A DNA stretch of 64,000 nucleotides from M55B167 sp046482825 (GCA_046482825.1 JAWOEI010000081.1:1-64000); one strand, 5' to 3'. Shown: positions 25,442 to 34,873, counted from the first letter of the stretch. The notes: a model not told the origin generated them from the letters alone. Numbers and translations are program-made.

Positions 25442-27469
25442 TTAATCTGCGGAAGCAAAAGAACCTACAAAATCTTCATCACCTTTATACGTATATACAA
25501 ACTCCTTATCAGAAGACACACAAGTCATCAGCGGAAGCGAGGCGCTGTCGCCGGAGGAACGGGGAAGATAAGTGACGGCACAGGCTCTGACAGGGCGGTT
25601 GATCCTATCGCTTTCAAGTACCCTGTGCCCCGCCCAGGTATAACGTTCGGTGCGGTCACCGAGACGGCGATACCATCCTTTGAGTTTTCCGTCATCCGTA
25701 TATGAATAGAGATCTTTCCAAGGTTTATGAACCGACAAAGCCGGATCCATATAGCGCTTGTCGGGATTGTTATAGTCAATAGATACAATTTTTTCCTCAT
25801 CATAGACCCTCTCTTCAGATGCGATATTATAAACCGAAACAATGGAGGGGGCGGAGTAATATTTACTGCCTTTCACAAAACAGCCTATATCCACCCGGCT
25901 GCTCATCAGGCTTTCAGGAAGGCCATCCCTGCCTCTGGGACGATAAAATCCGTGCCACGCAACCGAAATCTCAACACGATCCCCGTTTTCAGACAGCTTT
26001 TTTATCTCGACCTTGGAGGGATCCCCCTGAAGCAGCACCCAGCGGTACTCCTGACTTCCTCTGGGCAGTGAGCGCGCCTGAATTGTCATGGTTTTTCGAT
26101 ATGCTTTGCCCCGGGCAATGCGGCCGGTACATACGGGGGTATTAAACAGAACCTCAGGCCTCTGATCAAAATAGTCTATACCCGGCACTGACTTATTTTC
26201 GCGTATAACCTGAAGCCTTACGGGAGGAACCACCTCATCCGGACGCAGGCTGTGCGCCATTTTCACAAGATCAGTCACATTCATATCAGATGGTTCAAAA
26301 ACCACAGGGTGGGCGGCACCGCTTAAATAGTCGGACGGCTTGGTTATACGGTTTGATGTGTAGCGCATCATCATCTGAACGGTCGGTCCGATAAGATCAG
26401 AAGAGATCAGAACTTTTTTTGTATCAGAAGGAAGAGCAGCCAGGGCCGCCAGATACCCCCGCACGAAAGTTTTATCCTTGAAGGAAGACCCGCGGACAAC
26501 AGTAAAGAACGGTGCGTTCACAGGAAAGAGATCTCCCTTTCCAGGATCGAAATCCTTATGCCCGGGATACACCCATAGCTGGTTGGACATATACAGCCGG
26601 CACTGTTGCACGGCTGAAAACTGATCACATAAAGCCGCGCGGGGCAGACTTCTCCAGAAAGGGCCCTGCGTCATAGCCATGGAACTGTTGCCCACCAGCG
26701 GATACTCGAAAAGCGTATTGGGAAGATTCCTGTCTGCTCCGGCTTCTTTGGCTTCCTTGCAGTACACAACCGGTGTCAGTTTAGGAAAATCCTCGACGCC
26801 CGCTTTTGAATGACCGCGATCACGGTTCATATAGAGGTCGCCGGAATTTCCGGAAGCACTCCCCTCTTTCATCCAGGTCCGGATAAGATCGCTGGCAGGC
26901 CCTTTGTAGGTGTTTGCATCGGCTTTTTTCCGCATGGACGGCCGGATAATTCTGAACATACTCTTGAAACAACCCTGATCCATATCCCACACTGTATTGG
27001 ACGGATTAATCTCAAAGGGCAGTCCGGCCAATACCGATACAGGCTTGATTCGGGCGGCACCGGGAACGGGTTCTCCCCGCAATTTTTCCGCTTTATCAAT
27101 AATTTCAGCAAAACGCGGTTCATTTTCCAGCTGTTTGAGGTCATTATCATTTCTGATCGCATCCGGATTACGGAACCCCAGATCCACGGCTTTTTCCAGA
27201 GTGTCCAGAGCCTCACTCTTATCGGTTTTATAGGCAAGCGCACAGGCCAGATTGTAGGTCCAGGTTGCATCTCCAGGCATTATCTCTACCGCCCTGCGGC
27301 AGACTTGCTCCATTTTTTCAATATCCCCGGAACGCATTGCCTGAACCATACGGTGAAGCAGGAGGGTATGCTGTCTGAATTCACGCGGTTTTTCAAAAAG
27401 CGGAGTTTCGGCTGAAACGGCAAAGACGCAACAGAACAGCAAAGCTGGAATTGTTATTTTCAGTTTCAT
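25442..27469 (-). CDS. Secreted TPR-containing protein of unknown function
   Basis: 675 residues from ATG 27469, chosen because AGGAG lies six bases upstream and a signal peptide begins there (LKITIPALLFCCVFAVSA-E); a longer in-frame start at 27580 would bury the signal. Residues 25-130 hold TPR-type helices (WTYNLACALAYKTDKSEALD is one unit). The remaining 540 residues are beta-rich and unfamiliar, with an Arg/Gly-rich HGFYRPRGRDG stretch and a Tyr-rich C-terminus. It is probably periplasmic or surface-exposed. A 12-bp palindrome, TTCAAGCTTGAA, lies five bases past the stop. Confidence 0.75.
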   Translation of the reverse strand: MKLKITIPALLFCCVFAVSAETPLFEKPREFRQHTLLLHRMVQAMRSGDIEKMEQVCRRAVEIMPGDATWTYNLACALAYKTDKSEALDTLEKAVDLGFRNPDAIRNDNDLKQLENEPRFAEIIDKAEKLRGEPVPGAARIKPVSVLAGLPFEINPSNTVWDMDQGCFKSMFRIIRPSMRKKADANTYKGPASDLIRTWMKEGSASGNSGDLYMNRDRGHSKAGVEDFPKLTPVVYCKEAKEAGADRNLPNTLFEYPLVGNSSMAMTQGPFWRSLPRAALCDQFSAVQQCRLYMSNQLWVYPGHKDFDPGKGDLFPVNAPFFTVVRGSSFKDKTFVRGYLAALAALPSDTKKVLISSDLIGPTVQMMMRYTSNRITKPSDYLSGAAHPVVFEPSDMNVTDLVKMAHSLRPDEVVPPVRLQVIRENKSVPGIDYFDQRPEVLFNTPVCTGRIARGKAYRKTMTIQARSLPRGSQEYRWVLLQGDPSKVEIKKLSENGDRVEISVAWHGFYRPRGRDGLPESLMSSRVDIGCFVKGSKYYSAPSIVSVYNIASEERVYDEEKIVSIDYNNPDKRYMDPALSVHKPWKDLYSYTDDGKLKGWYRRLGDRTERYTWAGHRVLESDRINRPVRACAVTYLPRSSGDSASLPLMTCVSSDKEFVYTYKGDEDFVGSFASAD

Positions 27470-27558
27470 ATGGTTCTCCTGATTTTTTTTTGCACAGGGC
27501 AAAGAAAAAACGGCGTATGCTCCATGTTCTATGCCATTCGAGCATTCGCGCACTACTC

Positions 27559-28359
27559 TCATCTCTGCCAGAATTTCCACCAGGGTTTCCTGGCGGTCTT
27601 TTTCTGATCAAAGAGCCATCTGATCATTTCCGTATCACGGTAGGCTTTATCCCACGAATTATGCTTGACTCCGGGATATTCCGTATAAAAGACTTTACGG
27701 CAGCCTGCATCACGCATAGCCCTGACCATACGCCGTGAACACTCCACACTGACATTCCTGTCCTTATCTCCATGAAAAATCCAGACAGGGAGCCCTCTGA
27801 GTTTTCTGACTTCATGCACATCACCCCCTCCGCAGATCGGAACTGCAGCCGCAAAAACATCAGGATAACGCATAACGGCCTCCCATGTGGCGAAACCACC
27901 CAGAGAAAGTCCTGTAATATATATCCTGTCTGCATCTACAGGTCTGGTTTTCCTGACATGATCAATCAACTCCATAAGCACTTCCAGAGAAGGCATGGGG
28001 TTACCCGCCATTCTGTAGGAGGGACTCATAGCAAGTCTTTTAACCCACCAGTTTCCTCTCTGGCATTGCGGTGCCATCACAATGGCCTGTATGTTCAGCA
28101 ACCGAAGACTTTTCAGCAGATTCGGCAGACCGAGCCTGATATGACTTTTGTTATCAACACCGCATTCGCCGGAGCCGTGCAGAAAAACAATCAGCGGATA
28201 CTTTCTGTCTTCATCCGGATACTGCGGAAACTTCATACGCCATCTGAAGATTTCGCCGACATCATTGGTGTACGCGCAGAAATGCATCTGTTCTTCAACC
28301 GCGAACTGCGCCAGAACGGGAAAAGCGATGATGGAAAATAGAGTGATAAGTCTTTTCAT
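27559..28359 (-). CDS. Secreted alpha/beta-hydrolase, esterase/peptidase S9-like
   Basis: A 266-residue exported hydrolase. Signal peptide 1-17 (FPVLA-Q). Catalytic Ser in GLSLGG near 155, Asp in FHGDKDRNV near 205, His in GVKHNSWDKAY near 235; the oxyanion HGSGE motif is at about 60. This is the feruloyl-esterase / PHB-depolymerase-like group found in carbohydrate-degrading bacteria. It lies 90 bp upstream of the TPR protein on the same strand. The basic, Trp-rich C-terminus (KPWWKFWQR) is unusual. Confidence 0.82.
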   Translation of the reverse strand: MKRLITLFSIIAFPVLAQFAVEEQMHFCAYTNDVGEIFRWRMKFPQYPDEDRKYPLIVFLHGSGECGVDNKSHIRLGLPNLLKSLRLLNIQAIVMAPQCQRGNWWVKRLAMSPSYRMAGNPMPSLEVLMELIDHVRKTRPVDADRIYITGLSLGGFATWEAVMRYPDVFAAAVPICGGGDVHEVRKLRGLPVWIFHGDKDRNVSVECSRRMVRAMRDAGCRKVFYTEYPGVKHNSWDKAYRDTEMIRWLFDQKKTARKPWWKFWQR

Positions 28360-28511
28360 TGGTTTACGGGTATTCTCTCAACTCCTGTCACAAAATTCAA
28401 GAAAGTTAAAAGTCCGCTTTCTGCAATATACTCCATATTTAATCTGAATAGACTTTTAAGATAGCTCCTGTTACCATATCAGACATCAAAAACAGCGATA
28501 TCATAAACAAG

Positions 28512-30335
28512 ATGGAAATGAATACGGAGAAACAGTGCAGAAAACCGGTCAGTCTGGTTGAACCCCGATCGCTCAAACTCATCCTCCCGCCCGGGGGATT
28601 CAAGCTTGAGAAAGGCGGGGTTTTACCAGAAATCACGGTAACATACGAAACATGCGGTGAGTTGAACACAGACAAAAACAACGCTGTTTTTATATGTCAT
28701 GCTCTGACAGGTGATGCCCACGCCGCGGGGACCTATGACGAAGAGCAGGAACCTGACGGCTGGTGGGAAGGGATGGTAGGCCTTGGAAAAGGAATCGATA
28801 CGAACCGGTATCAGGTGATATGTGCCAACATTCTGGGAGGGTGCAAGGGCACAACAGGCCCTTCATCCATCAACCCTGAAACAGGCCGAATTTACGGTTC
28901 GGATTTTCCTAAAATCACTGTAGGTGACATAATTGAAGTCCACCGTCTTTTTCTAAAACAGATAGGCATCACAAAACTGGAAGCCGTAGTAGGCGGCAGT
29001 TTCGGCGGAATGCAGATACTGGAATGGCTGATACGCTACAGTGACGAAATCAGACACGCGGTAATAATCGCCTCTGCCACTTCACTCACAACCCAGGCTC
29101 TGGCTTTCGATATAGTGGGACGTCATGCAATAACCGCCGACCCGAACTGGAACAACGGTGACTACTACGACAAAAAGGATATGCCTGTCACCGGTTTGTC
29201 CGGAGCACGGAAACTGGCTCATATCACCTATCTTTCCCAGCAGCTGATGTCCACCAAATTCGGGCGTGACAAAAGAAAAGAGTGGATAGAGGCTGACGAC
29301 GAATTCCGCAGACTCAAAGAAAACCGGTTTGAAACCTATTTCCAGATTGAAAGCTACCTTGAACATCAGGGCAACAAATTCATCCAGAGGTTTGACGCCA
29401 ATTCCTACCTGCATATAACTCTGGCCATGGATGAATATGACATCGAGGAGCATTACGGCTCTCTGGAAAAGGCCTTTGAGAAAATCTCATCCCGCATGCT
29501 GGTGGTTTCTCTCAGCGGAGACTGGCTCTTCACACGGAAACAGTCCACAGACATTGTCAAAGCATTGGTCAGTACAAACAAAAGAGTTTCTTACTTCCAC
29601 CTGGAAGGTGAAGCAGGACATGACGCATTTTTAACGCACATTAATGATCTCAAACGCATCATCAGATCTTTTTTGAATCCTCAGAACCAAGTGCCTTCAG
29701 TGGCACACCCCGGAAAAATGATTGAACCGGACAAACTTGCAAGATTCAAAGAAATTCTCAATCTGATTCCTGACGGGAGCAGAGTGCTTGACCTCGGTTG
29801 CGGAAAAGGATCCTTTCTCAATATGCTCAAGCATCACCACAATATAAGCGGTATAGGCGTTGAAATCGATATTGATTCTCTCATCAAGGCACTCAAAAAA
29901 GAGTGTGACGTTCTGCTGGAAGATATTGATGACGGTCTCGCCATAATCCCTGACAACGCTTTTGATGTCGCGGTGCTGAGTGAAACACTACAGACAATAA
30001 AACGGCCGCGTGTTCTTCTGCAGCAGATTTTAAGAGTAGCCGATAAAGCGGTGATTTCCTTCCCGAACTTCGCAGCGCTGGGTGTTCGTATCAACCTGCT
30101 CTTTCATGGCCGCATGCCGAAAGGACGACAGATCCCGTATGAGTGGTATAACACGCCCAATATACATCTTTTCACGCTGAAGGATTTTTTTGACCTATGC
30201 GAGAAAGAAAACATAAAAATTGAATCGGTAATATGCAAAGGCAGCGGACCGACAGAAAACGCGCTGCTTAAACTGGGCTTCAGGAACGCTGGCGCATCCA
30301 GCGTGATCGCACATATTTCAAAGAAAAACAGCTGA
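28512..30335 (+). CDS. metXW: Homoserine O-acetyltransferase fused to MetW
   Basis: 607 residues in two parts. Residues 1-390 are MetX, an alpha/beta-hydrolase transferring acetyl (or succinyl) to homoserine: nucleophile Ser in VVGGSFGGMQ, Asp in LSGDWLFT, His in EGEAGHDAFL, plus NILGGCKGTTGPSS. Residues about 405-607 are MetW, a methyltransferase-fold protein: RVLDLGCGKGSF near 425 and the diagnostic FHGRMPKGRQIPYEWYNTPN. In proteobacteria metX and metW are adjacent separate genes and MetW is needed for full MetX activity. The fusion supports a stable 1:1 complex. cysE and a cupin gene follow on the same strand. No SAM riboswitch was seen upstream. Confidence 0.93.
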   Translation: MEMNTEKQCRKPVSLVEPRSLKLILPPGGFKLEKGGVLPEITVTYETCGELNTDKNNAVFICHALTGDAHAAGTYDEEQEPDGWWEGMVGLGKGIDTNRYQVICANILGGCKGTTGPSSINPETGRIYGSDFPKITVGDIIEVHRLFLKQIGITKLEAVVGGSFGGMQILEWLIRYSDEIRHAVIIASATSLTTQALAFDIVGRHAITADPNWNNGDYYDKKDMPVTGLSGARKLAHITYLSQQLMSTKFGRDKRKEWIEADDEFRRLKENRFETYFQIESYLEHQGNKFIQRFDANSYLHITLAMDEYDIEEHYGSLEKAFEKISSRMLVVSLSGDWLFTRKQSTDIVKALVSTNKRVSYFHLEGEAGHDAFLTHINDLKRIIRSFLNPQNQVPSVAHPGKMIEPDKLARFKEILNLIPDGSRVLDLGCGKGSFLNMLKHHHNISGIGVEIDIDSLIKALKKECDVLLEDIDDGLAIIPDNAFDVAVLSETLQTIKRPRVLLQQILRVADKAVISFPNFAALGVRINLLFHGRMPKGRQIPYEWYNTPNIHLFTLKDFFDLCEKENIKIESVICKGSGPTENALLKLGFRNAGASSVIAHISKKNS

Positions 30336-30449
30336 ACATATAACCCATTGCTACGCAATTTGTTAAATCACATTTTATCAAGATCAGAAGTAATATTTCA
30401 AACCATGCCCGTTATGGTATTTGTGGTTGCATTTTAAAGTGAGGCAGAT

Positions 30450-31358
30450 ATGAAAAAATGGACTGACAGACAGATAAGCGAATTATGTGACGCCCTTGGA
30501 CCATGTAACGGTCTGACGCTGGCAAACACAGAGAGGGAGGTCAACCTACCCGGAACAGCGGCTATCATCAAGCTTCTGGAAAAATTTCTGGCAGTACTCT
30601 ACCCCGGATGTCATTCCAGTCATCCTGTTAAATGCAGCGACTGCCAGCACTTTATCAATGACCTTTTGAAGGAAGTTCTCGAGGAGCTTTACGATCAGGT
30701 CTATCGAGCTTATGACCATATATGCCGCATGCAGAACTGCGCCGGCTGCGAAGAATGCAGGGTCAAAGCCGGAAATGCGGTGAATTCGCTGATGAATGAA
30801 CTGCCCGGAATACGCGAAATGCTTCAGCAGGACATCAAAGCCGCTTACGATGGTGACCCTGCCGCCCGTTCAACAATGGAGATAGTTATGAGCTATCCCG
30901 GTATTTTCGCAATAACCGCACACCGCATCGCCCACTCGCTTTATCAGCACGAGGTTCCCCTGATCCCGCGCGTAATAAGCGAACATGCGCACTCTAAAAC
31001 AGGTATTGATATACATCCCGGAGCAAATATCGGTCCGGGGTTCTTTATCGATCACGGAACCGGAGTGGTTATCGGTGAAACCTGCAACATCGGCAGACAT
31101 GTCAAAATATACCAGGGAGTGACCCTGGGTGCACTGAGTTTTGACAAAGATGAAGAAGGCCGGCTCATAAAAGGCAACAAAAGGCATCCTGATGTGGAGG
31201 ATGACGTCATCATCTATGCCGGTGCAACTATTCTGGGGGGCAGCACCACTATCGGCAAAGGCACGGTAATCGGCGGTAATGTCTGGCTGATACACTCCGT
31301 CCCTCCGGGAACAAAGGTTTATAACAAGCAACCTTCGCCGGAGATTAAAGGAGGATAA
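30450..31358 (+). CDS. cysE: Serine O-acetyltransferase with Cys-rich N-terminus
   Basis: 302 residues. The C-terminal 150 residues are a left-handed beta-helix acetyltransferase with the CysE signatures: catalytic His and Asp in SEHAHSKTGIDIHPGA and FFIDHGTGVVIGET, then KRHPDVEDDVIIYAGATILGG. It makes O-acetylserine for cysteine synthesis. The N-terminal region is unusual: nine Cys within the first 103 residues, with C62-x2-C65 and C92-x4-C97-x2-C100-x2-C103, a pattern that could bind zinc or an Fe-S cluster. Context (metXW, cupin) fits sulfur amino acid synthesis. Ribosome site GTGAGG; an ACCAT/ATGGT dyad lies at 30402-30418. Confidence 0.92.
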   Translation: MKKWTDRQISELCDALGPCNGLTLANTEREVNLPGTAAIIKLLEKFLAVLYPGCHSSHPVKCSDCQHFINDLLKEVLEELYDQVYRAYDHICRMQNCAGCEECRVKAGNAVNSLMNELPGIREMLQQDIKAAYDGDPAARSTMEIVMSYPGIFAITAHRIAHSLYQHEVPLIPRVISEHAHSKTGIDIHPGANIGPGFFIDHGTGVVIGETCNIGRHVKIYQGVTLGALSFDKDEEGRLIKGNKRHPDVEDDVIIYAGATILGGSTTIGKGTVIGGNVWLIHSVPPGTKVYNKQPSPEIKGG

Positions 31359-31413
31359 TCCCGGATCTCTTTTATTTCGCTTACATCATTCAACAAAAAC
31401 TGGAGGATCAGTT

Positions 31414-31758
31414 ATGATAGTCAGAAAACACATCAATGCAGATGTGATGGCAAATGCCCACAAAGTCGATGCAAGGAATCTTTACAACTCGCCTGATCTG
31501 ATGGTCAGCATTATCACTCTCAAACCCGGTGAGGCATTAAAACAGCATATAACCCCTGTGGATGTAGCATTTTATGTGCTTGACGGAACAGGCACTGTTG
31601 AAATTGGCGAGGAGAAACAAACAGTTGGGAAAGATACTTTAATCGAAAGTCCTAAAGGTATTATGCACTGCTGGTATAACCAAAGCGGCGGGACATTGAA
31701 ATTCATGGTGATCAAAGCCCCACGTCCTACAGAAAAGACTGTCTTTATTGACAACTGA
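31414..31758 (+). CDS. Small cupin-domain protein
   Basis: A 114-residue single-domain cupin. Motif 1 is partly kept (PGEALKQHITPVDVAFYVLDGTG, with one His) and motif 2 contains IESPKGIMHCWYN, giving His ligands for a metal. A GGAGG site lies seven bases before the ATG. It follows cysE by 55 bp on the same strand and may be co-transcribed. Small cupins act as dioxygenases, isomerases or sensors; the role here is unknown. Confidence 0.82.
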   Translation: MIVRKHINADVMANAHKVDARNLYNSPDLMVSIITLKPGEALKQHITPVDVAFYVLDGTGTVEIGEEKQTVGKDTLIESPKGIMHCWYNQSGGTLKFMVIKAPRPTEKTVFIDN

Positions 31759-31764
31759 TCAGCC

Positions 31765-31787
31765 GGAACATCCTCTGGGAGGGTTCC
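31765..31787 (+). terminator. Hairpin after the cupin gene
   Basis: GGAAC-AT-CCTC, loop TGG, GAGG-GTTCC, seven bases after the cupin stop. The stem has a two-base bulge and no U-tract, so termination is plausible but not certain. It would close the metXW-cysE-cupin unit. Confidence 0.35.
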
Positions 31788-31906
31788 AATCTGCTAATCG
31801 CTGCCGACTGCACCGCGGTTACCTGCCCGGACCTTCATGCCGATCTGCTTTAAAAGATAAATACGCACAGATTTTCACCTGTGAATTCCGGCTGAAACGG
31901 CATGCA

Positions 31907-32353
31907 TCAATAGCCGCTGCTGAGATATTGCCCCGGCGAAGCAACCCATACTGCCAGTTCCGCCCCCAGTTCAGCCGGCTCAAACCGGATTTCATCCAGC
32001 TGATCAAACGGCTGCCATATAAAACCGATCCAGTCTTCAACAGATTCCGGCTGCCTGTCCGCATCCAGCCCTGATACATCCAGCTGGTAAACCAGATTAA
32101 CTTCGGCATGTCGTCTGCCGTTCTGTATAAACCAGTGCTCACAGCAGCCGAGAAACTGACCAGCAACAGACTTCAGCCCCATCTCTTCTTCGATCTCACG
32201 CTCAAGCGCCTGTTTTCCGTTTTCCCCGAAATCCACATGTCCACCCGGCAGATAAGCTATACCCGACTTACGACCGAAACATAGCAGAATCCTTTTGTTT
32301 CTGATGCAGACACCCCGCGCAATCACCTCAATATACCTGTTCTTATCCATCAT
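31907..32353 (-). CDS. Nudix hydrolase
   Basis: About 148 residues. A complete Nudix box G-x5-E-x7-REUxEExGU is present near 38-60 (GGHVDFGENGKQALEREIEE, then EMGL), which binds Mg and splits nucleoside diphosphate derivatives. The start at 32353 is chosen because GAGGA lies seven bases upstream; an ATG at 32371 is the alternative. The substrate is unknown. It lies just downstream of folC on the same strand. Confidence 0.88.
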   Translation of the reverse strand: MMDKNRYIEVIARGVCIRNKRILLCFGRKSGIAYLPGGHVDFGENGKQALEREIEEEMGLKSVAGQFLGCCEHWFIQNGRRHAEVNLVYQLDVSGLDADRQPESVEDWIGFIWQPFDQLDEIRFEPAELGAELAVWVASPGQYLSSGY

Positions 32354-32407
32354 AATGCATCCTCTGATCATCGCATGTGCTTATCGCAATATGCCTTCAC
32401 TGAACAA

Positions 32408-33778
32408 TTAAATACATGATTTTCCATCTCTGACGCTGTGCGTTTTACGGCTTAAAAAACCTTCGTTCATCCCCCTGTCCTGTCCGCCTGGCCCCTGAAA
32501 CAGTTCCAGAACTTCAGCCACCAGAAAAAGTGAACCGGTTACCAGAACTGCCCCACCCTCTTTAACAGCACATAATTCCGCCGATCTCACAGCGGCCTCA
32601 ACAGATTTGAGTGCCTCAACATCACGCAGACCAGCCGAATGCATCAGTCCTGCGCATTGCTCCTTTGATAAAGAACGCACATTGTCAATTTCAACGGCAA
32701 ACCCTTTTTTTACAATGACCTGCAGTTTCTTGAGAAAATCCACAACGTTCTTCTCACTGCAAAATCCCGCTACCAGAAACACATGATCCTTTATACCGTT
32801 CCGTCTTAAAGACAGCGATAACGCCGCAGCCGCATCAGGATTATGAGCCCCGTCAAGGATCACAAGCGGATTCTCACTGACTCTGTGGAATCGTCCCGGC
32901 CAGCTGACAGTAGAAAGTCCTTCGGCAAAAGCACAGTCATCAATCCTGATTCCGAGATCATGCACCACTTCCAGAGCACATACAGCTGCGGCTATATTCT
33001 CAAGATGGAAACAGGCTGCCAACGGGGTTGTAATCTTCGGAAGGTCACGGGTGTCTGTTGAAATTTTTACTGTCTGTGCGGAAAGATCACCGGATATGCG
33101 TGCAAGCGAAACCCTCTCCTCCGCCGAAATACAGGGCGCTCCGAGATCTCCGGCACGGGCGGAAAGAACAGAAACAACATCACTGCTGTTTTTCGCAACC
33201 ACGACAGGCCTTCCCGACTTGATAATACCCCCCTTTTCAAAAGCGATCTCAGCAGGAGTATTTCCCAGCCATTCACAGTGATCCAATCCGACACGGGTTA
33301 TAACAGACACCACAGGTTCCACCACATTGGTTGCATCAAAACGTCCACCCAGTCCGGTCTCCAGCACAACCAGCTTGATACCGGCATCCCTGAAAAGCAG
33401 AAAGGCCAGGGCAGTCATGGCTTCAAAAAAGCTAATGCGAAGATCGTTTGCCTCCTCTATCTTGCGGATGGCTGCGCAGACCTGCTCCGCCCCGGCCACA
33501 AGACACTCGTCGGAAACGGGGGAACCGTTTATAAGAAAACGTTCATTGACAGAATTCAAATGCGGGGATGTATAACGCCCCACCGGATAACCGGCTGCGC
33601 GCAGCACCGCTTCGCAAACCGCAGCCACGCTTCCCTTGCCGTTGGTACCCGCAATATGAATGGCCGCAACAGCAAGATGCGGATTCCCCAAAGATTCGAG
33701 AAGTAAACCCGTCTTCTCCAGGCCGGGCTTCATCCCGAAACGGCGCCGTTCAGTTAACTCTTTTAAAACCGGGTGCAT
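32408..33778 (-). CDS. folC: Folylpolyglutamate synthase / dihydrofolate synthase
   Basis: A 456-residue Mur-ligase-family enzyme that adds glutamate to folates (and joins dihydropteroate to glutamate in bifunctional members). Seen: N-terminal RRRFGMKPGLEKTGLLLE, P-loop IAGTNGKGSVA near 44-54, YTSPHL with VNERF, the LETGLGGRFDATNVV signature, VGLDHCEWLG, and LVILDGAHNPDAA in the C-terminal domain. The start at 33778 has AGAGGTGG just upstream; the in-frame codon at 33817 lacks a site. It converges on no partner; Nudix follows in the same direction. accD, often adjacent elsewhere, is absent. Confidence 0.93.
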   Translation of the reverse strand: MHPVLKELTERRRFGMKPGLEKTGLLLESLGNPHLAVAAIHIAGTNGKGSVAAVCEAVLRAAGYPVGRYTSPHLNSVNERFLINGSPVSDECLVAGAEQVCAAIRKIEEANDLRISFFEAMTALAFLLFRDAGIKLVVLETGLGGRFDATNVVEPVVSVITRVGLDHCEWLGNTPAEIAFEKGGIIKSGRPVVVAKNSSDVVSVLSARAGDLGAPCISAEERVSLARISGDLSAQTVKISTDTRDLPKITTPLAACFHLENIAAAVCALEVVHDLGIRIDDCAFAEGLSTVSWPGRFHRVSENPLVILDGAHNPDAAAALSLSLRRNGIKDHVFLVAGFCSEKNVVDFLKKLQVIVKKGFAVEIDNVRSLSKEQCAGLMHSAGLRDVEALKSVEAAVRSAELCAVKEGGAVLVTGSLFLVAEVLELFQGPGGQDRGMNEGFLSRKTHSVRDGKSCI

Positions 33779-33920
33779 ACCACCTCTTCTGGCATTTTTT
33801 GACAGCCGAAAAAACAACGGAAAAAAACAGAAAATACGTTAGAAGTATATCAAAGCGCTGCCTGTCGGGCGAGAATCAATCTTCTCCGGATATTCAATTT
33901 CAACTTCCTTAAAATTTTTA

Positions 33921-34012
33921 TATAATAACGATAGATCAGTTCCTGAAATAAGTCGGAGGCAAACCCGCCGGAACCGCGACTCCGCACTTTATGAATGAGA
34001 TTTACCGGAGGA
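33921..34012 (+). promoter_or_regulatory. Promoter and folded leader of the coiled-coil membrane gene
   Basis: A perfect TATAAT at 33921-33926 would start a leader of about 137 bases before the ATG at 34070. In it, CGGAG (33954-33958) can pair with CTCCG (33980-33984), which can instead pair with CGGAG at 34006-34010, giving two mutually exclusive stems. The segment AGGCAAACC, a GGAA tetraloop-like hairpin and GAC resembles the start of a GEMM c-di-GMP aptamer, but the conserved GACGCAAAGCC half is missing. Confidence 0.3.
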
Positions 34013-34069
34013 AGAATAAGTACGCATTTTTGCATTACATCCCGGCTGAACAGATCAAAAAGGAATACA

Positions 34070-34780
34070 ATGAAACTTATAGCCAGTACCGCAGTCATCT
34101 GTCTTGTCGTAGGCGCATCGGTTTTTACAACCCGCAAGATGATTCAGACTGAAGCCCGCAAAACTCGCAGATCAATGCCGGAAATCCTGAACACCCCGCT
34201 GGAAAACGGCAATTCCCTCATTTCTGAAATTGACAAGCTGAATTCCCTGCTGGGTTCAATCGACAGAAAACTAACCCGACTGGAAGATGTCACCGGCAGA
34301 AAAACTGAAAAAAACGCCGCTGAAATCATTAAATCAACATCCCGGATACAACTGGAAATCAAACACCTCACTGCACAGATGAATGCCATTGCTGAAGAGC
34401 GGAACGAGCTTAACGCAATCCCTGAACAGTTCCGGATTATGAACGCCAACCTGCAGAATGCGGTAAACGCAATAAACATAAATGCAAAAGAACAAACCGA
34501 CTCATCAACACCGCCGGAGATTATTACAGCTCTGGACTGGATGATCGAAAAAATTGATCATATCGACGGGTATTTTCCCCCTTTGTACAGCTTTCTGGGT
34601 GCCGTTGACAGCGGAGATCAGGCTGTATTATCTGAATATCCATCTATGGATACACGCATAAATGAAGTTTTACTTTTGCTGGAAAAAGTACTGGAAGATA
34701 CCACAGCCACACGCAAACTGGTAACTCCTTATATAATTGAACCGGAAAAACGGCCCCGACCTTTCGAAACGGAAAATTAA
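34070..34780 (+). CDS. Membrane-anchored coiled-coil protein, orphan
   Basis: 236 residues from ATG 34070, which has AAAGGA upstream and gives one N-terminal membrane helix (STAVICLVVGASVF). The rest is charged and helical, with heptad-like segments at about 45-140 (DKLNSLLGSIDRKLTRLED; IQLEIKHLTAQMNAI) and a Pro-rich basic tail. It is probably anchored in the inner membrane with a periplasmic coiled coil. I recognise no family. It sits between divergent folC and the RpiB-GlyA fusion gene. Confidence 0.65.
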   Translation: MKLIASTAVICLVVGASVFTTRKMIQTEARKTRRSMPEILNTPLENGNSLISEIDKLNSLLGSIDRKLTRLEDVTGRKTEKNAAEIIKSTSRIQLEIKHLTAQMNAIAEERNELNAIPEQFRIMNANLQNAVNAININAKEQTDSSTPPEIITALDWMIEKIDHIDGYFPPLYSFLGAVDSGDQAVLSEYPSMDTRINEVLLLLEKVLEDTTATRKLVTPYIIEPEKRPRPFETEN

Positions 34781-34873
34781 AGCAATCCGGAATCCGTCTC
34801 GAACTTGCTACAGAACACCCTCTATGATATTATTGGCTTCCGTTTTTTCAAACAACAACCCGGTGGAGCACTG

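Noticed and set aside
28360..28511. SAM or other riboswitch upstream of metXW
   Set aside because: The gap is too short and lacks the conserved SAM aptamer segments.
33951..34012. Confident call of a c-di-GMP riboswitch
   Set aside because: Only the first half of the GEMM motif is matched; the GACGCAAAGCC segment is missing, so it is reported only as a possible folded leader.
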